Made by a program: the position numbers and the translations under genes. The notes beneath the pieces were generated by a model that made no database searches, was not told the DNA's origin, and saw nothing but the letters and a program-made list of their open reading frames with translations. Shown here one piece after another: positions 7,846-17,422 of a stretch of DNA of 64,000 bases (its first letter is position 1; every line of letters begins with the position of its first letter). Origin of the DNA: Bacteroides sp. Marseille-P3684. GTDB taxonomy: Bacteria > Bacteroidota > Bacteroidia > Bacteroidales > Bacteroidaceae. The stretch is from positions 473,703-537,702 of the forward strand of contig NZ_LT985808.1 of the NCBI RefSeq assembly GCF_900291465.1. Direction: 5' to 3'.

Positions 7846-7868
7846 CGCCCCTTCTCCGTATCTATTTA
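7846..7868 (+). promoter_or_regulatory. Candidate ECF-sigma-dependent promoter element of susC (locus 1)
   Basis: CGCCC, TTCTCCGTATCT and ATTTA here align with the segment at 6476-6500 upstream of fecR, with a single-base gap. CCGTATCT ends 49 bp before the susC ATG, a plausible distance for a -10 element and leader. Nothing comparable was recognised upstream of the sigma gene itself. The rest of 7716-7912 holds A-rich runs and a weak GC hairpin near 7770-7790. Confidence 0.5.
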
Positions 7869-7912
7869 CAAAGGAACATCTATTCATCTCTTTAAAAACC
7901 GAAGAAAGCACC

Positions 7913-10900
7913 ATGAGAAGACTGCTCGAAACCCTCTGCCTCCTGGTCATCCTGCTCGTCGCACCGCATGCACGGGCACAGGATGTCGGGAAGAAAGTCA
8001 GCTTTGACTTCAAGAATGAAAGCCTGCCGACAGCGCTGAAGACCCTCAACCGCCTGGCGGAAGGCAACGTGACCATCATCTTTGCCTACGACGACGTGGC
8101 GTCCCACAGCGTCACGGCATCCGGCCGCAACATGACCGTGGAGGAAGCCTTGCGCAAGGTCCTCACGGGGACAGGACTGACCTGCACCGTCCAGTCTGAC
8201 GGACGGTACCTCAGCGTCCGCCGGCAGCCACAGGCGAGTACCCCCGCACCACCGGCACGCCGGGAAGAGAAGCTCACCTGCACCGTGGTCGACGAGAACG
8301 GCGAACCGCTGGTGGGCGCCAACATCACGGTGAAGTATGACGGACGGGCGGACGCCTATGCCTCCGTCGGCATGGAGGGACACGCCTCGCTGCCGCTGCG
8401 TGGGGGCGAACGTTCGCTGACCGCCTCGTTCGTGGGTTACCTGTCGTCCACACAGGCTTTCACCAATGGACGGACCGTCTACACCTTCCGCCTGGAACCT
8501 GACACGAAGACCATGGGCGAAGTCGTCGTGACCGGCATCTTCAAGAAGCAGGAGTCGGTCTTCACGGGGGCAGCCCTGACCATCACCAAGAAGGAGCTGG
8601 ACCAGTTCGGCGACAAGAACCTGCTCAGCTCGCTCGCCAACATCGACCCCGCCTTCAACATCGTGGAGAACAACAACTACGGCTCCGACCCCAACCGCCT
8701 GCCTGACCTCCAGGTGCGCGGCACCACGAGCATCACCGCCCTGCAGGACGGTTCGGACGCCATGCTCAACTATCCGCTCATCATCATGGACGGCTTCGAA
8801 ATCACCCTGCGGCGCATGCTGGACCTCAATCCCGAAGAGGTGGAGTCGGTCACGCTGCTGAAGGATGGCGCCGCAACCGCCATCTACGGCTCACGCGGTG
8901 CCAACGGCATCATCGTCATCACCTCGCGCGAGCCGGAAGAAGGGCGTCTGCGACTCTCCTACAACGGACAGATGAATGTGGAGCTGCCCGACCTGAGCGG
9001 CTACCACCTGCTCGACGCGCGCCGGAAGCTGGAGCTGGAGAAGCAGCTGGGATACTTCGAAGGCAGCACGCCCGACGACATCATCGCACTGAGCAACCGC
9101 TATGCCTCCCTCCTCGCTGAGGTGGAGCGCGGTGTCGACACCGACTGGCTGGCAAAGCCCCTGCGTGCCGGCATCGGCCACCGGCATGCCCTGCGCATCG
9201 AGGGTGGTGACAAGGCGTTCCGCTATGCCGCCGACGTGTCTGCCGACTTTGTCAACGGCGTCATGAAGGGCTCGGGACGGCGCAACTACAACGGAGGCAT
9301 CAACCTGAACTACCAGAAGGGAGGCTTCCTGCTGTCGAACCGCTTCCTCTTCGGGTATTCGCTCTCTGACGAGTCGCCCTACGGCTCGTTCGCCGACTAC
9401 GTGAAGCTCAATCCCTATTGGACCCCGACCGACGAGAACGGCGTCATGAAGCGTTACCTCGACGAGGACCGCACCTATTGGGGTTCGGACACGTACTTCC
9501 CCGCCAACCCGCTCTACAACGCCACGCTCCCCATCAAGAACACGCAGAAGGGCACCAGCCTCACTGACAACCTCGCCCTGGAGTACCGCTTCTCGCCGGC
9601 ATTCACCCTGCGCGGTGCCGTCAGCCTGTCAAAGGAGATGAGCCGCACCGACCACTACCTGCCGCGCACCCACACCACCTTCCTCACCAGTGAATACAGC
9701 TCGGGGGAGAACGTGATGCGGCGCGGACGCTACGACTACGGCAACACTGAGTCCACATCCTACACCGTCAACCTCACCCTCAACTACAACAAGCTCTTCG
9801 GCGGCCGCCACCTGCTCTACCTGGGCGTCAACGGCGAGCTGTCGGAGCAGCAGAGCGAGTCGGTCAGCTTCGAGCTGGAAGGCTTCACGCAGGAGGACCC
9901 CAAACACCTCTCCGCCGCCCTCTCCTATGCCAAGAACAAACGTCCGGGAGGCAGCGAGAGCACGTTCCGCCGCGTGGGTGTGGTGGCAAATGCCAACTAT
10001 TCGCTGAGTGACACCTACTACGTCGACGGCGCCTACCGTGTCGAGGGAGCATCGCAGTTCGGCGCCAACAAGCGGTTCGCCCCGTTCTACAGCATCGGGG
10101 CAGGATGGAACCTGCACCGCGAACACTGGATGCAGTCCGTCAGCTGGGTGAGCTACCTCAAGCTGCGCCTCTCCTACGGGCAGAACGGCAGCCAGCGGTT
10201 CAGCCCCTACCAGGCCATCGCCACGTATAACTACCTGAACGCCGACCGCTACCATGACTGGCTGGGCATCGCGCCCGCCGCACTGGAGAACGAGGACCTG
10301 GAGTGGCAGATTACCGACAAGTACAACGTGGGCGTGGAGGCGTCGTTCTTCAAGGCGCGGGTCAACCTGACCGCCGACGTCTACTGTGACGTGACGGACA
10401 ACCTGCTCACCGAACGCACCCTCCCGCTGTCCAACGGCTTCACCTCCTACAGCGAGAACCTGGGCAAGCTGCGCAACGTGGGCTTCGAGGCAAAGCTCAG
10501 CGTGAAGCCCATCGTCGACACGCAACGGCGCATCATCTGGACACTCACGGGCAGCGTGGCGCACAACAAGAGCAAGATGGTGAAGCTCTCATCCGCCCTC
10601 AAGAAGGCGTTCGAGCAGGAAGCCGCCGCCACCCGTCAGCTGCCACCGAACCGCCTCATCCGCGAAGGCGAGGACCTGAACACTCTCTACGCCGTACGCT
10701 CCCTGGGCATAGACCCGCAGAACGGGCGCGAGGTCTACGTGGACCGCAACGGCGAGCTGACCTACACCTGGAGCGCAGCCGACCTCGTGCCGTGCGGCGT
10801 GAGCCAGCCGAAGTTCCGCGGCAACCTCAACAGCACGTTCCGCTGGGGCAACTTCTCCTGCGCACTTGCCTTCGGCTACCACTTCGGCGGACAACAGTAC

Positions 10901-11260
10901 AATGAGACACTGGTGTCGCGCGTCGAGGTGACGAACATGAAGTACAACGTCGACGAACGTGTCTACACGGGACGCTGGAAGCAGGAGGGCGATGTCGTCC
11001 CCTACAAGGGGTTGTCGAACTACGAACGTACCAATGCCACCAGCCGCTTCGTGCAGGACGACCGCATGCTGACGCTGCGCAACGTGAACCTCGCCTACGA
11101 GTTCCGTGAGCAGGTATGGATGAAGGCCCTCGGCCTGACGACCATGCAGGTCAGCGCCAACCTGAGCGACGTGTTCTACCTCTCGTCCATCAAGCGCGAA
11201 CGCGGACTCTCGTACCCCTTCGCACGGCGCGGCTCGCTGGCATTGTCGCTCATGTTCTGA
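7913..11260 (+). CDS. SusC/RagA-type TonB-linked outer-membrane transporter with STN signalling domain, uptake locus 1
   Basis: A 1115-residue TonB-dependent transporter that imports a ligand captured by its SusD partner. Order: signal peptide at about 1-22 (ends ARAQ); STN domain at 29-101 (SFDFKNESLPTALKTLNRL to GRYLSVRR); carboxypeptidase-regulatory-like beta domain at about 123-195; plug from about 200, ending VTLLKDGAATAIYGSRGANGIIVIT; then a 22-strand-type barrel ending in the aromatic residue of ALSLMF. The STN domain is the part that contacts FecR, in keeping with the sigma-fecR genes upstream. The substrate cannot be read from sequence. susD follows after 61 bp. Confidence 0.94.
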   Translation: MRRLLETLCLLVILLVAPHARAQDVGKKVSFDFKNESLPTALKTLNRLAEGNVTIIFAYDDVASHSVTASGRNMTVEEALRKVLTGTGLTCTVQSDGRYLSVRRQPQASTPAPPARREEKLTCTVVDENGEPLVGANITVKYDGRADAYASVGMEGHASLPLRGGERSLTASFVGYLSSTQAFTNGRTVYTFRLEPDTKTMGEVVVTGIFKKQESVFTGAALTITKKELDQFGDKNLLSSLANIDPAFNIVENNNYGSDPNRLPDLQVRGTTSITALQDGSDAMLNYPLIIMDGFEITLRRMLDLNPEEVESVTLLKDGAATAIYGSRGANGIIVITSREPEEGRLRLSYNGQMNVELPDLSGYHLLDARRKLELEKQLGYFEGSTPDDIIALSNRYASLLAEVERGVDTDWLAKPLRAGIGHRHALRIEGGDKAFRYAADVSADFVNGVMKGSGRRNYNGGINLNYQKGGFLLSNRFLFGYSLSDESPYGSFADYVKLNPYWTPTDENGVMKRYLDEDRTYWGSDTYFPANPLYNATLPIKNTQKGTSLTDNLALEYRFSPAFTLRGAVSLSKEMSRTDHYLPRTHTTFLTSEYSSGENVMRRGRYDYGNTESTSYTVNLTLNYNKLFGGRHLLYLGVNGELSEQQSESVSFELEGFTQEDPKHLSAALSYAKNKRPGGSESTFRRVGVVANANYSLSDTYYVDGAYRVEGASQFGANKRFAPFYSIGAGWNLHREHWMQSVSWVSYLKLRLSYGQNGSQRFSPYQAIATYNYLNADRYHDWLGIAPAALENEDLEWQITDKYNVGVEASFFKARVNLTADVYCDVTDNLLTERTLPLSNGFTSYSENLGKLRNVGFEAKLSVKPIVDTQRRIIWTLTGSVAHNKSKMVKLSSALKKAFEQEAAATRQLPPNRLIREGEDLNTLYAVRSLGIDPQNGREVYVDRNGELTYTWSAADLVPCGVSQPKFRGNLNSTFRWGNFSCALAFGYHFGGQQYNETLVSRVEVTNMKYNVDERVYTGRWKQEGDVVPYKGLSNYERTNATSRFVQDDRMLTLRNVNLAYEFREQVWMKALGLTTMQVSANLSDVFYLSSIKRERGLSYPFARRGSLALSLMF

Positions 11261-11321
11261 GAGGCTGACGGAGCACCGTCCGGTCTCTCCCATTCCACTC
11301 ACCATCAAACACCGCAAAACA

Positions 11322-12779
11322 ATGAAAACCATCCATAGAACCCTCTTCCGGTGGAGCGTCCCGGCACTCGCCCTCCTCTGCCTGACCCTCACCGCTGCCT
11401 GCAGCGACTGGCTCGACGTGAAGCCTTCCACACAAATAGAGAAAGAAGATGCCGAAAAGACACTGACTGGTTATGAGAGCATGCTCATCGGCGCCTACAT
11501 CCAGATGCAGTCGTCCCTGCTCTACGGACGGCAGATGAGCTACGGCGCCATCGAATACCTGGCGGAACACTGGAACAGTGCGCCCCTGAACAGTGCCGAG
11601 AGTGCACTCACCGCCCACCGGTACGACGACGAGGCGGCAGAACAGCTGTTCGCCGACATGATGAATGCCTTCTACAAGGTCATCTTCAATGTGAACAGTG
11701 TCCTGTCGGACATCGACCGGCACCGCGACATCCTCACCGACCACCACTACGAACTTATCAAAGGGGAGAGCATCGGGCTGCGCGCCTTCTGCCACCTGGA
11801 ACTGCTCCGCCTGTGGGGTCCCATCCCCGGACAGGCAGACTCGACGGCGTGTCTCGCCTACGTCACACGCCGTGGGAAGGAAATCAACGAACGCCTGCCT
11901 TATGCCGAGTATGTCCGCCGCATCGAAGCCGACCTCGACGAAGCGGAAGCCCTGCTCCGGGACATCGATCCCGTCACGGAGGTGAATGTGTCGGCACGGG
12001 AGGAAGTGTCGCTCATCGGAACCGGGAAAATACGCAGCGAGTTCTTCACCGAACGCCGCAAACGCTTCAACTACTACGCCTGCATCGCCACGAAGGCGCG
12101 TCTCTACCTGTGGACCGGACAGCCCGAAAAGGCAGCCCGCTGCGCCACGCAGGTCATCGACGCCAAGGACAACCGTGGGAAGCAAATCTTCACCTACGGC
12201 ACACGGAGCGACATGGAGCAGGGCGACTACACGCTCTCTGCCGAACACATCTTCTGCATCGACCTCCCCTCGCTGGAGAGCAACAGCGGACTGGATGTCT
12301 ACGCCGGCCGCTCCTATAAGCTGACGAAGTTGTTCAAGAGCACTGACCTGCGCCTGACGAAGCTGTTCTACGACCGCACCGAGAACGGCAGCACGAACAC
12401 GTATCCCTACAAGTATCTCTACGTTCCCGAGCTGAAGGACAGCCGTCCGCGTGCCCTCTGCGTGGTGCCTGCCCTCCGGTTGAGCGAGATGAAGCTCATC
12501 CTCGCCGAAGCCTTGGGCAAGGAGCAGGGCATCCCCATCGTCAACGAGCTGGGGGCGCAACGCGACCTCGCCCCGCTGAGTGCATCGACCTCCGACAGCA
12601 ACTGGCTGCGTACGCTCGTGCAGGAATACCACCGCGAATTCTACGCAGAGGGGCAGGGCTTCTTCGCCTCCAAGCGCATCTGGCCGAAGCTCGACGTGTT
12701 CTGGCCCGTCGCAAACAACCGCAAGAGCGAAGACATCTACCGGATTCCCTTGCCCCGTGCAGAGACCTTGACCGAATGA
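11322..12779 (+). CDS. SusD/RagB-family surface nutrient-binding lipoprotein, uptake locus 1
   Basis: A 485-residue lipoprotein that caps the SusC barrel. The signal peptide ends in a lipobox before the Cys of LTAACSDWLDV, and the following residues are typical of SusD start regions. The helical TPR-like core is visible as GESIGLRAFCHLELLRLWGP (about 145-165) and YACIATKARLYLWTGQPEKA (about 246-265). The C-terminal region has PALRLSEMKLILAEAL and the closing IPLPRAE block of SusD proteins. It is translated from the same mRNA as susC. Somewhat shorter than many SusD proteins but complete. Confidence 0.92.
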   Translation: MKTIHRTLFRWSVPALALLCLTLTAACSDWLDVKPSTQIEKEDAEKTLTGYESMLIGAYIQMQSSLLYGRQMSYGAIEYLAEHWNSAPLNSAESALTAHRYDDEAAEQLFADMMNAFYKVIFNVNSVLSDIDRHRDILTDHHYELIKGESIGLRAFCHLELLRLWGPIPGQADSTACLAYVTRRGKEINERLPYAEYVRRIEADLDEAEALLRDIDPVTEVNVSAREEVSLIGTGKIRSEFFTERRKRFNYYACIATKARLYLWTGQPEKAARCATQVIDAKDNRGKQIFTYGTRSDMEQGDYTLSAEHIFCIDLPSLESNSGLDVYAGRSYKLTKLFKSTDLRLTKLFYDRTENGSTNTYPYKYLYVPELKDSRPRALCVVPALRLSEMKLILAEALGKEQGIPIVNELGAQRDLAPLSASTSDSNWLRTLVQEYHREFYAEGQGFFASKRIWPKLDVFWPVANNRKSEDIYRIPLPRAETLTE

Positions 12780-12803
12780 ACCAACGCATTAATCCTACAG
12801 ACA

Positions 12804-13589
12804 ATGAGAAACATCCTACTCCAACTTCCGGCAGCAGTCATCGCACTCTGCCTGGGTGTCTTCCTCGCCACCTCCTGCCGGGAAGACCATATCCCCACCT
12901 ATTCGGGCGGGGCACGCATCCAGTGGCTCACCCGCTTTGTCAGCGACTCGCTGCGCGTGGACTTCTCGTTCACTTCGCTGACCGGAGGCGAAACGTCGCA
13001 CGTGGTCGAACTGCCCTTCAAGGTAATCGGTCCCGCCACCGGGCAGGAACGCACCTTTACCCTCCGTCAGGCGGACGATGACAGCGGACTCCCTGCCGCC
13101 GTCGAAGGGACCGACTATACCCTCCCCGAACGCCTCACCGTCGCCCCGGGTGCGCTGCAAGGCACCGTTCCCGTCACCCTGCTGCGCACTGCCGCCCTGG
13201 ACACCGTCACCAAACGGCTCGCCCTGGAGTTTGTCACGGGCAGCGAGTTCGGTCCGGGCGCCCGGCTGCAACAACGCGCCGTCATCGACTTCTCCAACCA
13301 GCTGTCGCGTCCCTCGTCCTGGGACTACATTGTCGAGTGGCAGGACTGGGGCGTCTGGAGCCGGGGCAAGCACCTCTTCATCAATCAGGTGCTTGGGAAG
13401 CCCATCGCCGACGACTTCTTCCTCGTCACCGACGCGACCCTGCTGCGCATTTACCTCGACACGCTGAAGAAGGCGCTCGACCGCTTCAACAACGACCCGG
13501 ACAACATCGCCTCGGGCAAGGCTCCCGTGCTCTCCGACCCGAACGACCCGAAGTCCGCACCCATCAGCTTCAGCTCCCAATCCGTCTAA
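12804..13589 (+). CDS. DUF4843 domain lipoprotein, uptake locus 1
   Basis: A 261-residue putative surface or periplasmic lipoprotein: signal peptide ending FLATSC with Cys25 as lipidation site, then a beta-rich DUF4843 domain (YSGGARIQWLTRFVSDSLRVDFSF in overlapping parts, through LALEFVTGSEFGPG) and a C-terminal part beginning SSWDYIVEWQDWGVWSRGKHLF. DUF4843 proteins are usually the third gene of SusCD loci that end with a PKD-like lipoprotein, exactly as here. The function is unknown; a role in ligand binding or complex stability is inferred from position. 24 bp separate it from susD. Confidence 0.85.
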   Translation: MRNILLQLPAAVIALCLGVFLATSCREDHIPTYSGGARIQWLTRFVSDSLRVDFSFTSLTGGETSHVVELPFKVIGPATGQERTFTLRQADDDSGLPAAVEGTDYTLPERLTVAPGALQGTVPVTLLRTAALDTVTKRLALEFVTGSEFGPGARLQQRAVIDFSNQLSRPSSWDYIVEWQDWGVWSRGKHLFINQVLGKPIADDFFLVTDATLLRIYLDTLKKALDRFNNDPDNIASGKAPVLSDPNDPKSAPISFSSQSV

Positions 13590-13608
13590 CCTCCAAAAAC
13601 ACAAACTC

Positions 13609-15129
13609 ATGAATACCCGCATATTCCCCTTCCTGCTGTGCCTCCTGCTGGCACTGACAGGCTGTTATGAAGACGAGAGCAACGACCGGCTGCTGCCCAA
13701 GGCCACCGTCAGCGTCACCGGCATCGCCGAAAGCTACACCGTCGGCGCACTCAAGGAGGTGTCGCTCGACATCACCCCCGACGTGGTCAGCCCGGGCAAC
13801 GAACATCGTGCCTGGTGGGGCATTGTCTCGGAAAAGGACCGCTACAACGCCGTCATCGACACACTGGCACGGACTGTCGAACTGCACATCCGCCGCAGCT
13901 TCCTGCCGGGTGAGTACATCCTGCTCTACTACGTGGAGGACGTCAGCACGGGACTCTCGCACATGCTGAAGACCCGCCTCTCGGCACGCACGGAGTTCAG
14001 CAAGGGCTGGTGGGTGCAGAAGACCACACCGGACGGGACCGACTGCGACATCGACATGTTCCCCGACGAAGGCAGCCTCATCCCCGATGTCATCCGGAAC
14101 GCCGCCGGGCAACCGCTTGAAGGGAAAGCCGTCGACATGACCACTGCCCAATACTCTTTCAGCTACACCACGACCGATGCCTCGGGCACACCCGTCCGGG
14201 AACAGGCCGCGCCGCTCATCGTCGCCTCCGCCCGGGAGCTGGCGGTGCTCAACCTGGAGACAGGCATCCCCGTCGCCCGGATGGCGGACCTGTTCGTCGA
14301 GCAGCCCGCCACCCCCGACATCACCGCGCTCTGCCATGCCTACGGACACCTCTACCTGGGCTGCAACGGACAGATTCATGCGATGGGGTACAGCAACGGC
14401 TCCCTCGTCGGCATGTTCAACACGCCCCTGCTGGGAGACACCCCTCTGCCCTATCTCCACAGCGGGCAGCCACGCACCAAGGCACTCTGCTTCGACGACG
14501 TCCGCGGCGCCTTCTTCACCCTGCCCGAGGACGCCATCCGGGTGCAGTACATGGAGGACGAAGCCGGTGCCAAGCTTACGGGACTGGACGCCGAAGTGCT
14601 GGCTGCCGGACCGCATGATATCGAGTCGAACTTCGACGACGCTACGTCCGAGGTGGTTCTCCGCGACCGCACGACGGGCAGAGTGAGCATCTACACCTTC
14701 CAGAGCAACCTGAACAACAAGAACGGCAACGTCAAGTCCGTCCGGCAAGTCGTGGAGGGCAGGCTGCTCCACCGCGCCGAGCACGTCTGTGTGGCAAAGG
14801 AGTACCGCGAGCTGTTCTTCACCGTCGGACGGGACCTCTACATGTACGACATCGCCACGGGCAGCGAGACCCTGCAACTCACCCTGCCCGGCACGGATGC
14901 CGTCACCCTCCTGCAGTGCGTCCGGATAGGCGACTTCGAGCCTGAGCCGCTGCTCCACCTGCTGCTCGGGACCTCCGACGGCAACCGTTACACCCTGCGT
15001 GTCTACAGCTTCCGCGCCGGCCACATCACCGAACCTGCCGTCCGCACCCTGGAAGGCGAAGGCACCGTCCGCCGTGCCGTCTATGCCGCCAATGTCGACG
15101 GATACATCCACCGCACCTGCCTCGAATGA
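13609..15129 (+). CDS. PKD-like family lipoprotein, uptake locus 1
   Basis: A 506-residue lipoprotein: signal peptide with lipobox LALTGCYED (Cys19), an N-terminal beta-sandwich resembling PKD-type domains (TVGALKEVSLDITPDVVS, REYILLYYVEDVSTGLSHM region), and a C-terminal half of repeated beta-strands with short loops (HLYLGCNGQIHAMGY, RELFFTVGRDLYMYDIATG) that look propeller-like. It is the last gene of the operon, 19 bp after the DUF4843 gene. Families of this type accompany SusCD pairs and presumably bind ligand outside the cell. No catalytic motif was seen, so no enzymatic role is proposed. Confidence 0.75.
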   Translation: MNTRIFPFLLCLLLALTGCYEDESNDRLLPKATVSVTGIAESYTVGALKEVSLDITPDVVSPGNEHRAWWGIVSEKDRYNAVIDTLARTVELHIRRSFLPGEYILLYYVEDVSTGLSHMLKTRLSARTEFSKGWWVQKTTPDGTDCDIDMFPDEGSLIPDVIRNAAGQPLEGKAVDMTTAQYSFSYTTTDASGTPVREQAAPLIVASARELAVLNLETGIPVARMADLFVEQPATPDITALCHAYGHLYLGCNGQIHAMGYSNGSLVGMFNTPLLGDTPLPYLHSGQPRTKALCFDDVRGAFFTLPEDAIRVQYMEDEAGAKLTGLDAEVLAAGPHDIESNFDDATSEVVLRDRTTGRVSIYTFQSNLNNKNGNVKSVRQVVEGRLLHRAEHVCVAKEYRELFFTVGRDLYMYDIATGSETLQLTLPGTDAVTLLQCVRIGDFEPEPLLHLLLGTSDGNRYTLRVYSFRAGHITEPAVRTLEGEGTVRRAVYAANVDGYIHRTCLE

Positions 15130-15135
15130 GGCAAA

Positions 15136-15207
15136 CCGGCAGTATCTCCCCCTCCCCTCACCGACGCGCCCTGTCCCCTCGCGACGGGAGGGGGAATCCT
15201 CTGCCGG
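15136..15207 (+). terminator. Long nested hairpin ending uptake locus 1 operon
   Basis: Outer arms CCGGCAG (15136-15142) and CTGCCGG (15201-15207), inner arms TCCCCCTCCC (15147-15156) and GGGAGGGGGA (15186-15195). It starts 6 bp after the last stop codon. There is no T-run, so it may be a processing or stability structure rather than an intrinsic terminator. Confidence 0.55.
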
Positions 15208-15261
15208 ACCGTTGCGGCACATCCGCACCGAGACCCGTGCCCCTTTTGGGGTCAAAATATA

Positions 15262-15293
15262 TTTGCACATCCACGCCTGAATGCCTACCTTTG
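15262..15293 (+). promoter_or_regulatory. Bacteroidota-type promoter of ychF
   Basis: TTTG at 15262-15265 and TACCTTTG at 15286-15293 are 20 bp apart, fitting the TTTG / TAnnTTTG consensus. Expected start about 7 bp downstream, leaving a leader of about 30 nt before the ychF ATG. Confidence 0.75.
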
Positions 15294-15331
15294 CAGCCGA
15301 CTATTTGAGGAAACGATTAATATTCTAGAAT

Positions 15332-16435
15332 ATGGCATTACAATGTGGAATAGTGGGTCTGCCCAACGTCGGGAAATCGACCCTCTTCAACTGTTTATCC
15401 AACGCTAAGGCACAAGCTGCCAACTTCCCCTTCTGCACCATTGAACCCAACGTCGGTGTCATCACCGTCCCCGATGAACGGCTGAACAAGCTCGCCGAGC
15501 TGGTCCACCCGGGACGCATCGTGCCGACCACCGTCGAGATTGTCGACATCGCCGGACTGGTCAAGGGAGCCAGCAAGGGGGAAGGACTGGGCAACAAGTT
15601 CCTTGCCAACATACGCGAGACGGACGCCATCCTCCACGTACTGCGCTGCTTTGACGACGACAACGTCACCCACGTCGACGGCACGGTGGACCCCGTACGC
15701 GACAAGGAAATCATCGACACCGAGCTTCAGCTGAAAGACCTCGAGACCATTGAGGCACGCATCCAGAAGGTCCAGAAGCAAGCACAGACCGGGGGCGACA
15801 AGCAGGCGAAGCTGCTCTACGACGTCCTCCTGCGTTACAAGGAGGCACTCGAACAGGGAAAGTCGGCACGCACCGTGCAGTTTGAGGGCAAGGACGAGCA
15901 GCGGGCGGCACACGACCTCTTCCTGCTCACCTCGAAACCGGTGCTCTATGTCTGCAACGTCGACGAGGGCAGCGCCGTCAGCGGCAACAAGTATGTCGAA
16001 CAGGTGCGTGAAGCCATCCGCGAGGAGGGTGCCGACCTGCTCGTCGTGGCTGCCAAGGTCGAGTCGGAGATTGCCGAACTGGAGACCTACGAAGACCGCC
16101 AGATGTTCCTGCAGGAAATCGGACTGGAGGAGTCGGGCGTCAACCGCCTCATCAAGGCTGCCTACAAGCTGCTCGACCTGGAGACGTTCATCACCGCCGG
16201 CGAGATGGAGGTGAAGGCGTGGACCTTCCACAAGGGATGGAAAGCTCCGCAATGCGCCGGCGTCATCCACACCGACTTCGAGAAGGGCTTCATCCGCGCC
16301 GAGGTCATCAAGTATGAGGACTACCTCACCTACGGCTCCGAAGCCGCCGTGCGCGAAGCCGGCAAGCTGAACGTCGAGGGCAAGGACTACGTCGTACAGG
16401 ACGGCGACATCATGCACTTCCGCTTTAACGTCTAA
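15332..16435 (+). CDS. ychF: Redox-regulated ATPase YchF (OLA1 family)
   Basis: A cytoplasmic P-loop NTPase of the Obg-related group that prefers ATP and binds ribosomes, 367 residues as expected. G1 is GLPNVGKST at 9-17. The G2/G3 region gives [23 protein letters not shown] in overlapping pieces. The usual NKxD specificity motif reads NVDE, the hallmark of YchF and of its ATP preference. A coiled-coil insert lies at about 130-190, and a C-terminal TGS domain ([31 protein letters not shown]) ends the protein. lgt follows after 11 bp, so the two are probably co-transcribed from the ychF promoter. Confidence 0.96.
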   Translation: MALQCGIVGLPNVGKSTLFNCLSNAKAQAANFPFCTIEPNVGVITVPDERLNKLAELVHPGRIVPTTVEIVDIAGLVKGASKGEGLGNKFLANIRETDAILHVLRCFDDDNVTHVDGTVDPVRDKEIIDTELQLKDLETIEARIQKVQKQAQTGGDKQAKLLYDVLLRYKEALEQGKSARTVQFEGKDEQRAAHDLFLLTSKPVLYVCNVDEGSAVSGNKYVEQVREAIREEGADLLVVAAKVESEIAELETYEDRQMFLQEIGLEESGVNRLIKAAYKLLDLETFITAGEMEVKAWTFHKGWKAPQCAGVIHTDFEKGFIRAEVIKYEDYLTYGSEAAVREAGKLNVEGKDYVVQDGDIMHFRFNV

Positions 16436-16446
16436 ACCTTCCCGAT

Positions 16447-17283
16447 ATGGACACACTCGCCTTCATCACGTGGAACCCCGGCATCGAGCTTTTCAGCATC
16501 GGGCCTGTCCACATCCGTTACTACTCGTTGTGCTGGATCATCGGACTGCTGTTCGCCTACCTCATCGTGCAACGGCTCTACCGCCAGCAGGGCATCAAGA
16601 GTGAGCTTTTCGAACCACTCTTCCTCTACTGTTTCGTGGGCATCCTCGTCGGCGCCCGCCTGGGGCACTGCCTCTTCTATGAGCCGGGCTTCTACCTCAC
16701 CCATCCGCTGGAGATGATTCTCCCCTTCCGCCACACCGCCTCGGGATGGATATTCACGGGCTACCAGGGTCTGGCGAGCCACGGCGGCACGCTGGGCCTG
16801 ATGATTGCGCTGTGGCTCTACGTCCGACGGACGAAGCTGAACATCGTCCGCGTGCTCGACAACATTGCCATCGCGACGCCGCTCACGGCATGCTGCATCC
16901 GTCTGGGCAACCTGATGAACTCCGAGATAGTGGGGCTTCCGACCGACGTGCCCTGGGGCTTCATCTTCGTGCACAATGGCGAGGCGTTCGCACGTCACCC
17001 GGCACAGCTCTACGAGGCACTCGCCTACCTGGTCATCTTCCTTGCCGGCTGGCTGCTCTACCGACGCCACCGTGACAAGGTGGGGACGGGCTTCTTCTTC
17101 GGCTTCTGCCTGACAACGATATTCGCCTTCCGCTTCTTCGTCGAGTTCATCAAGGAGGAGCAGGTGGGCTTTGAGGAGGGCATGGCACTCAACATGGGAC
17201 AGTGGCTGAGCATCCCCTTCGTCGTGCTGGGCATCGCCTGCATGGTCGGCGGACGCTGGCTCCGGAAGCTTTCCGGGAAATAA
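16447..17283 (+). CDS. lgt: Prolipoprotein diacylglyceryl transferase
   Basis: Inner-membrane enzyme that moves diacylglycerol from phosphatidylglycerol onto the lipobox Cys of prolipoproteins, the step needed by the many SusD-type lipoproteins in this window. It has 278 residues and about seven hydrophobic helices. Family hallmarks: YYSLCWIIGLLFAYLIV near the N-terminus, ASHGGTLGLMIALWLY near 112-127 with the essential His, RLGNLMNSEIVG near 153-164, RHPAQLYEAL near 184-193, and the RFFVEFIKEEQ block near 220-230. It sits 11 bp after ychF and ends at a strong terminator. Confidence 0.95.
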   Translation: MDTLAFITWNPGIELFSIGPVHIRYYSLCWIIGLLFAYLIVQRLYRQQGIKSELFEPLFLYCFVGILVGARLGHCLFYEPGFYLTHPLEMILPFRHTASGWIFTGYQGLASHGGTLGLMIALWLYVRRTKLNIVRVLDNIAIATPLTACCIRLGNLMNSEIVGLPTDVPWGFIFVHNGEAFARHPAQLYEALAYLVIFLAGWLLYRRHRDKVGTGFFFGFCLTTIFAFRFFVEFIKEEQVGFEEGMALNMGQWLSIPFVVLGIACMVGGRWLRKLSGK

Positions 17284-17308
17284 TCCTTCCTTCCTCACGT
17301 TCTCTCTG

Positions 17309-17360
17309 ACAGGGGGACGGGACTGCGGTGACATCCGTAGCCCCGTCCCCCTGTTTCGTA
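17309..17360 (+). terminator. Terminator after lgt
   Basis: ACAGGGGGACGGG (17309-17321) pairs perfectly with CCCGTCCCCCTGT (17342-17354), then TTCGT. Very GC-rich 13-bp stem, weak T-tail. The large palindrome array begins shortly after. Confidence 0.8.
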
Positions 17361-17422
17361 TGCAGGGACCGGCAGGCACGGTGGCTTGACGGACGGAAGA
17401 CAAGCGGCCAACTCACTCGACA

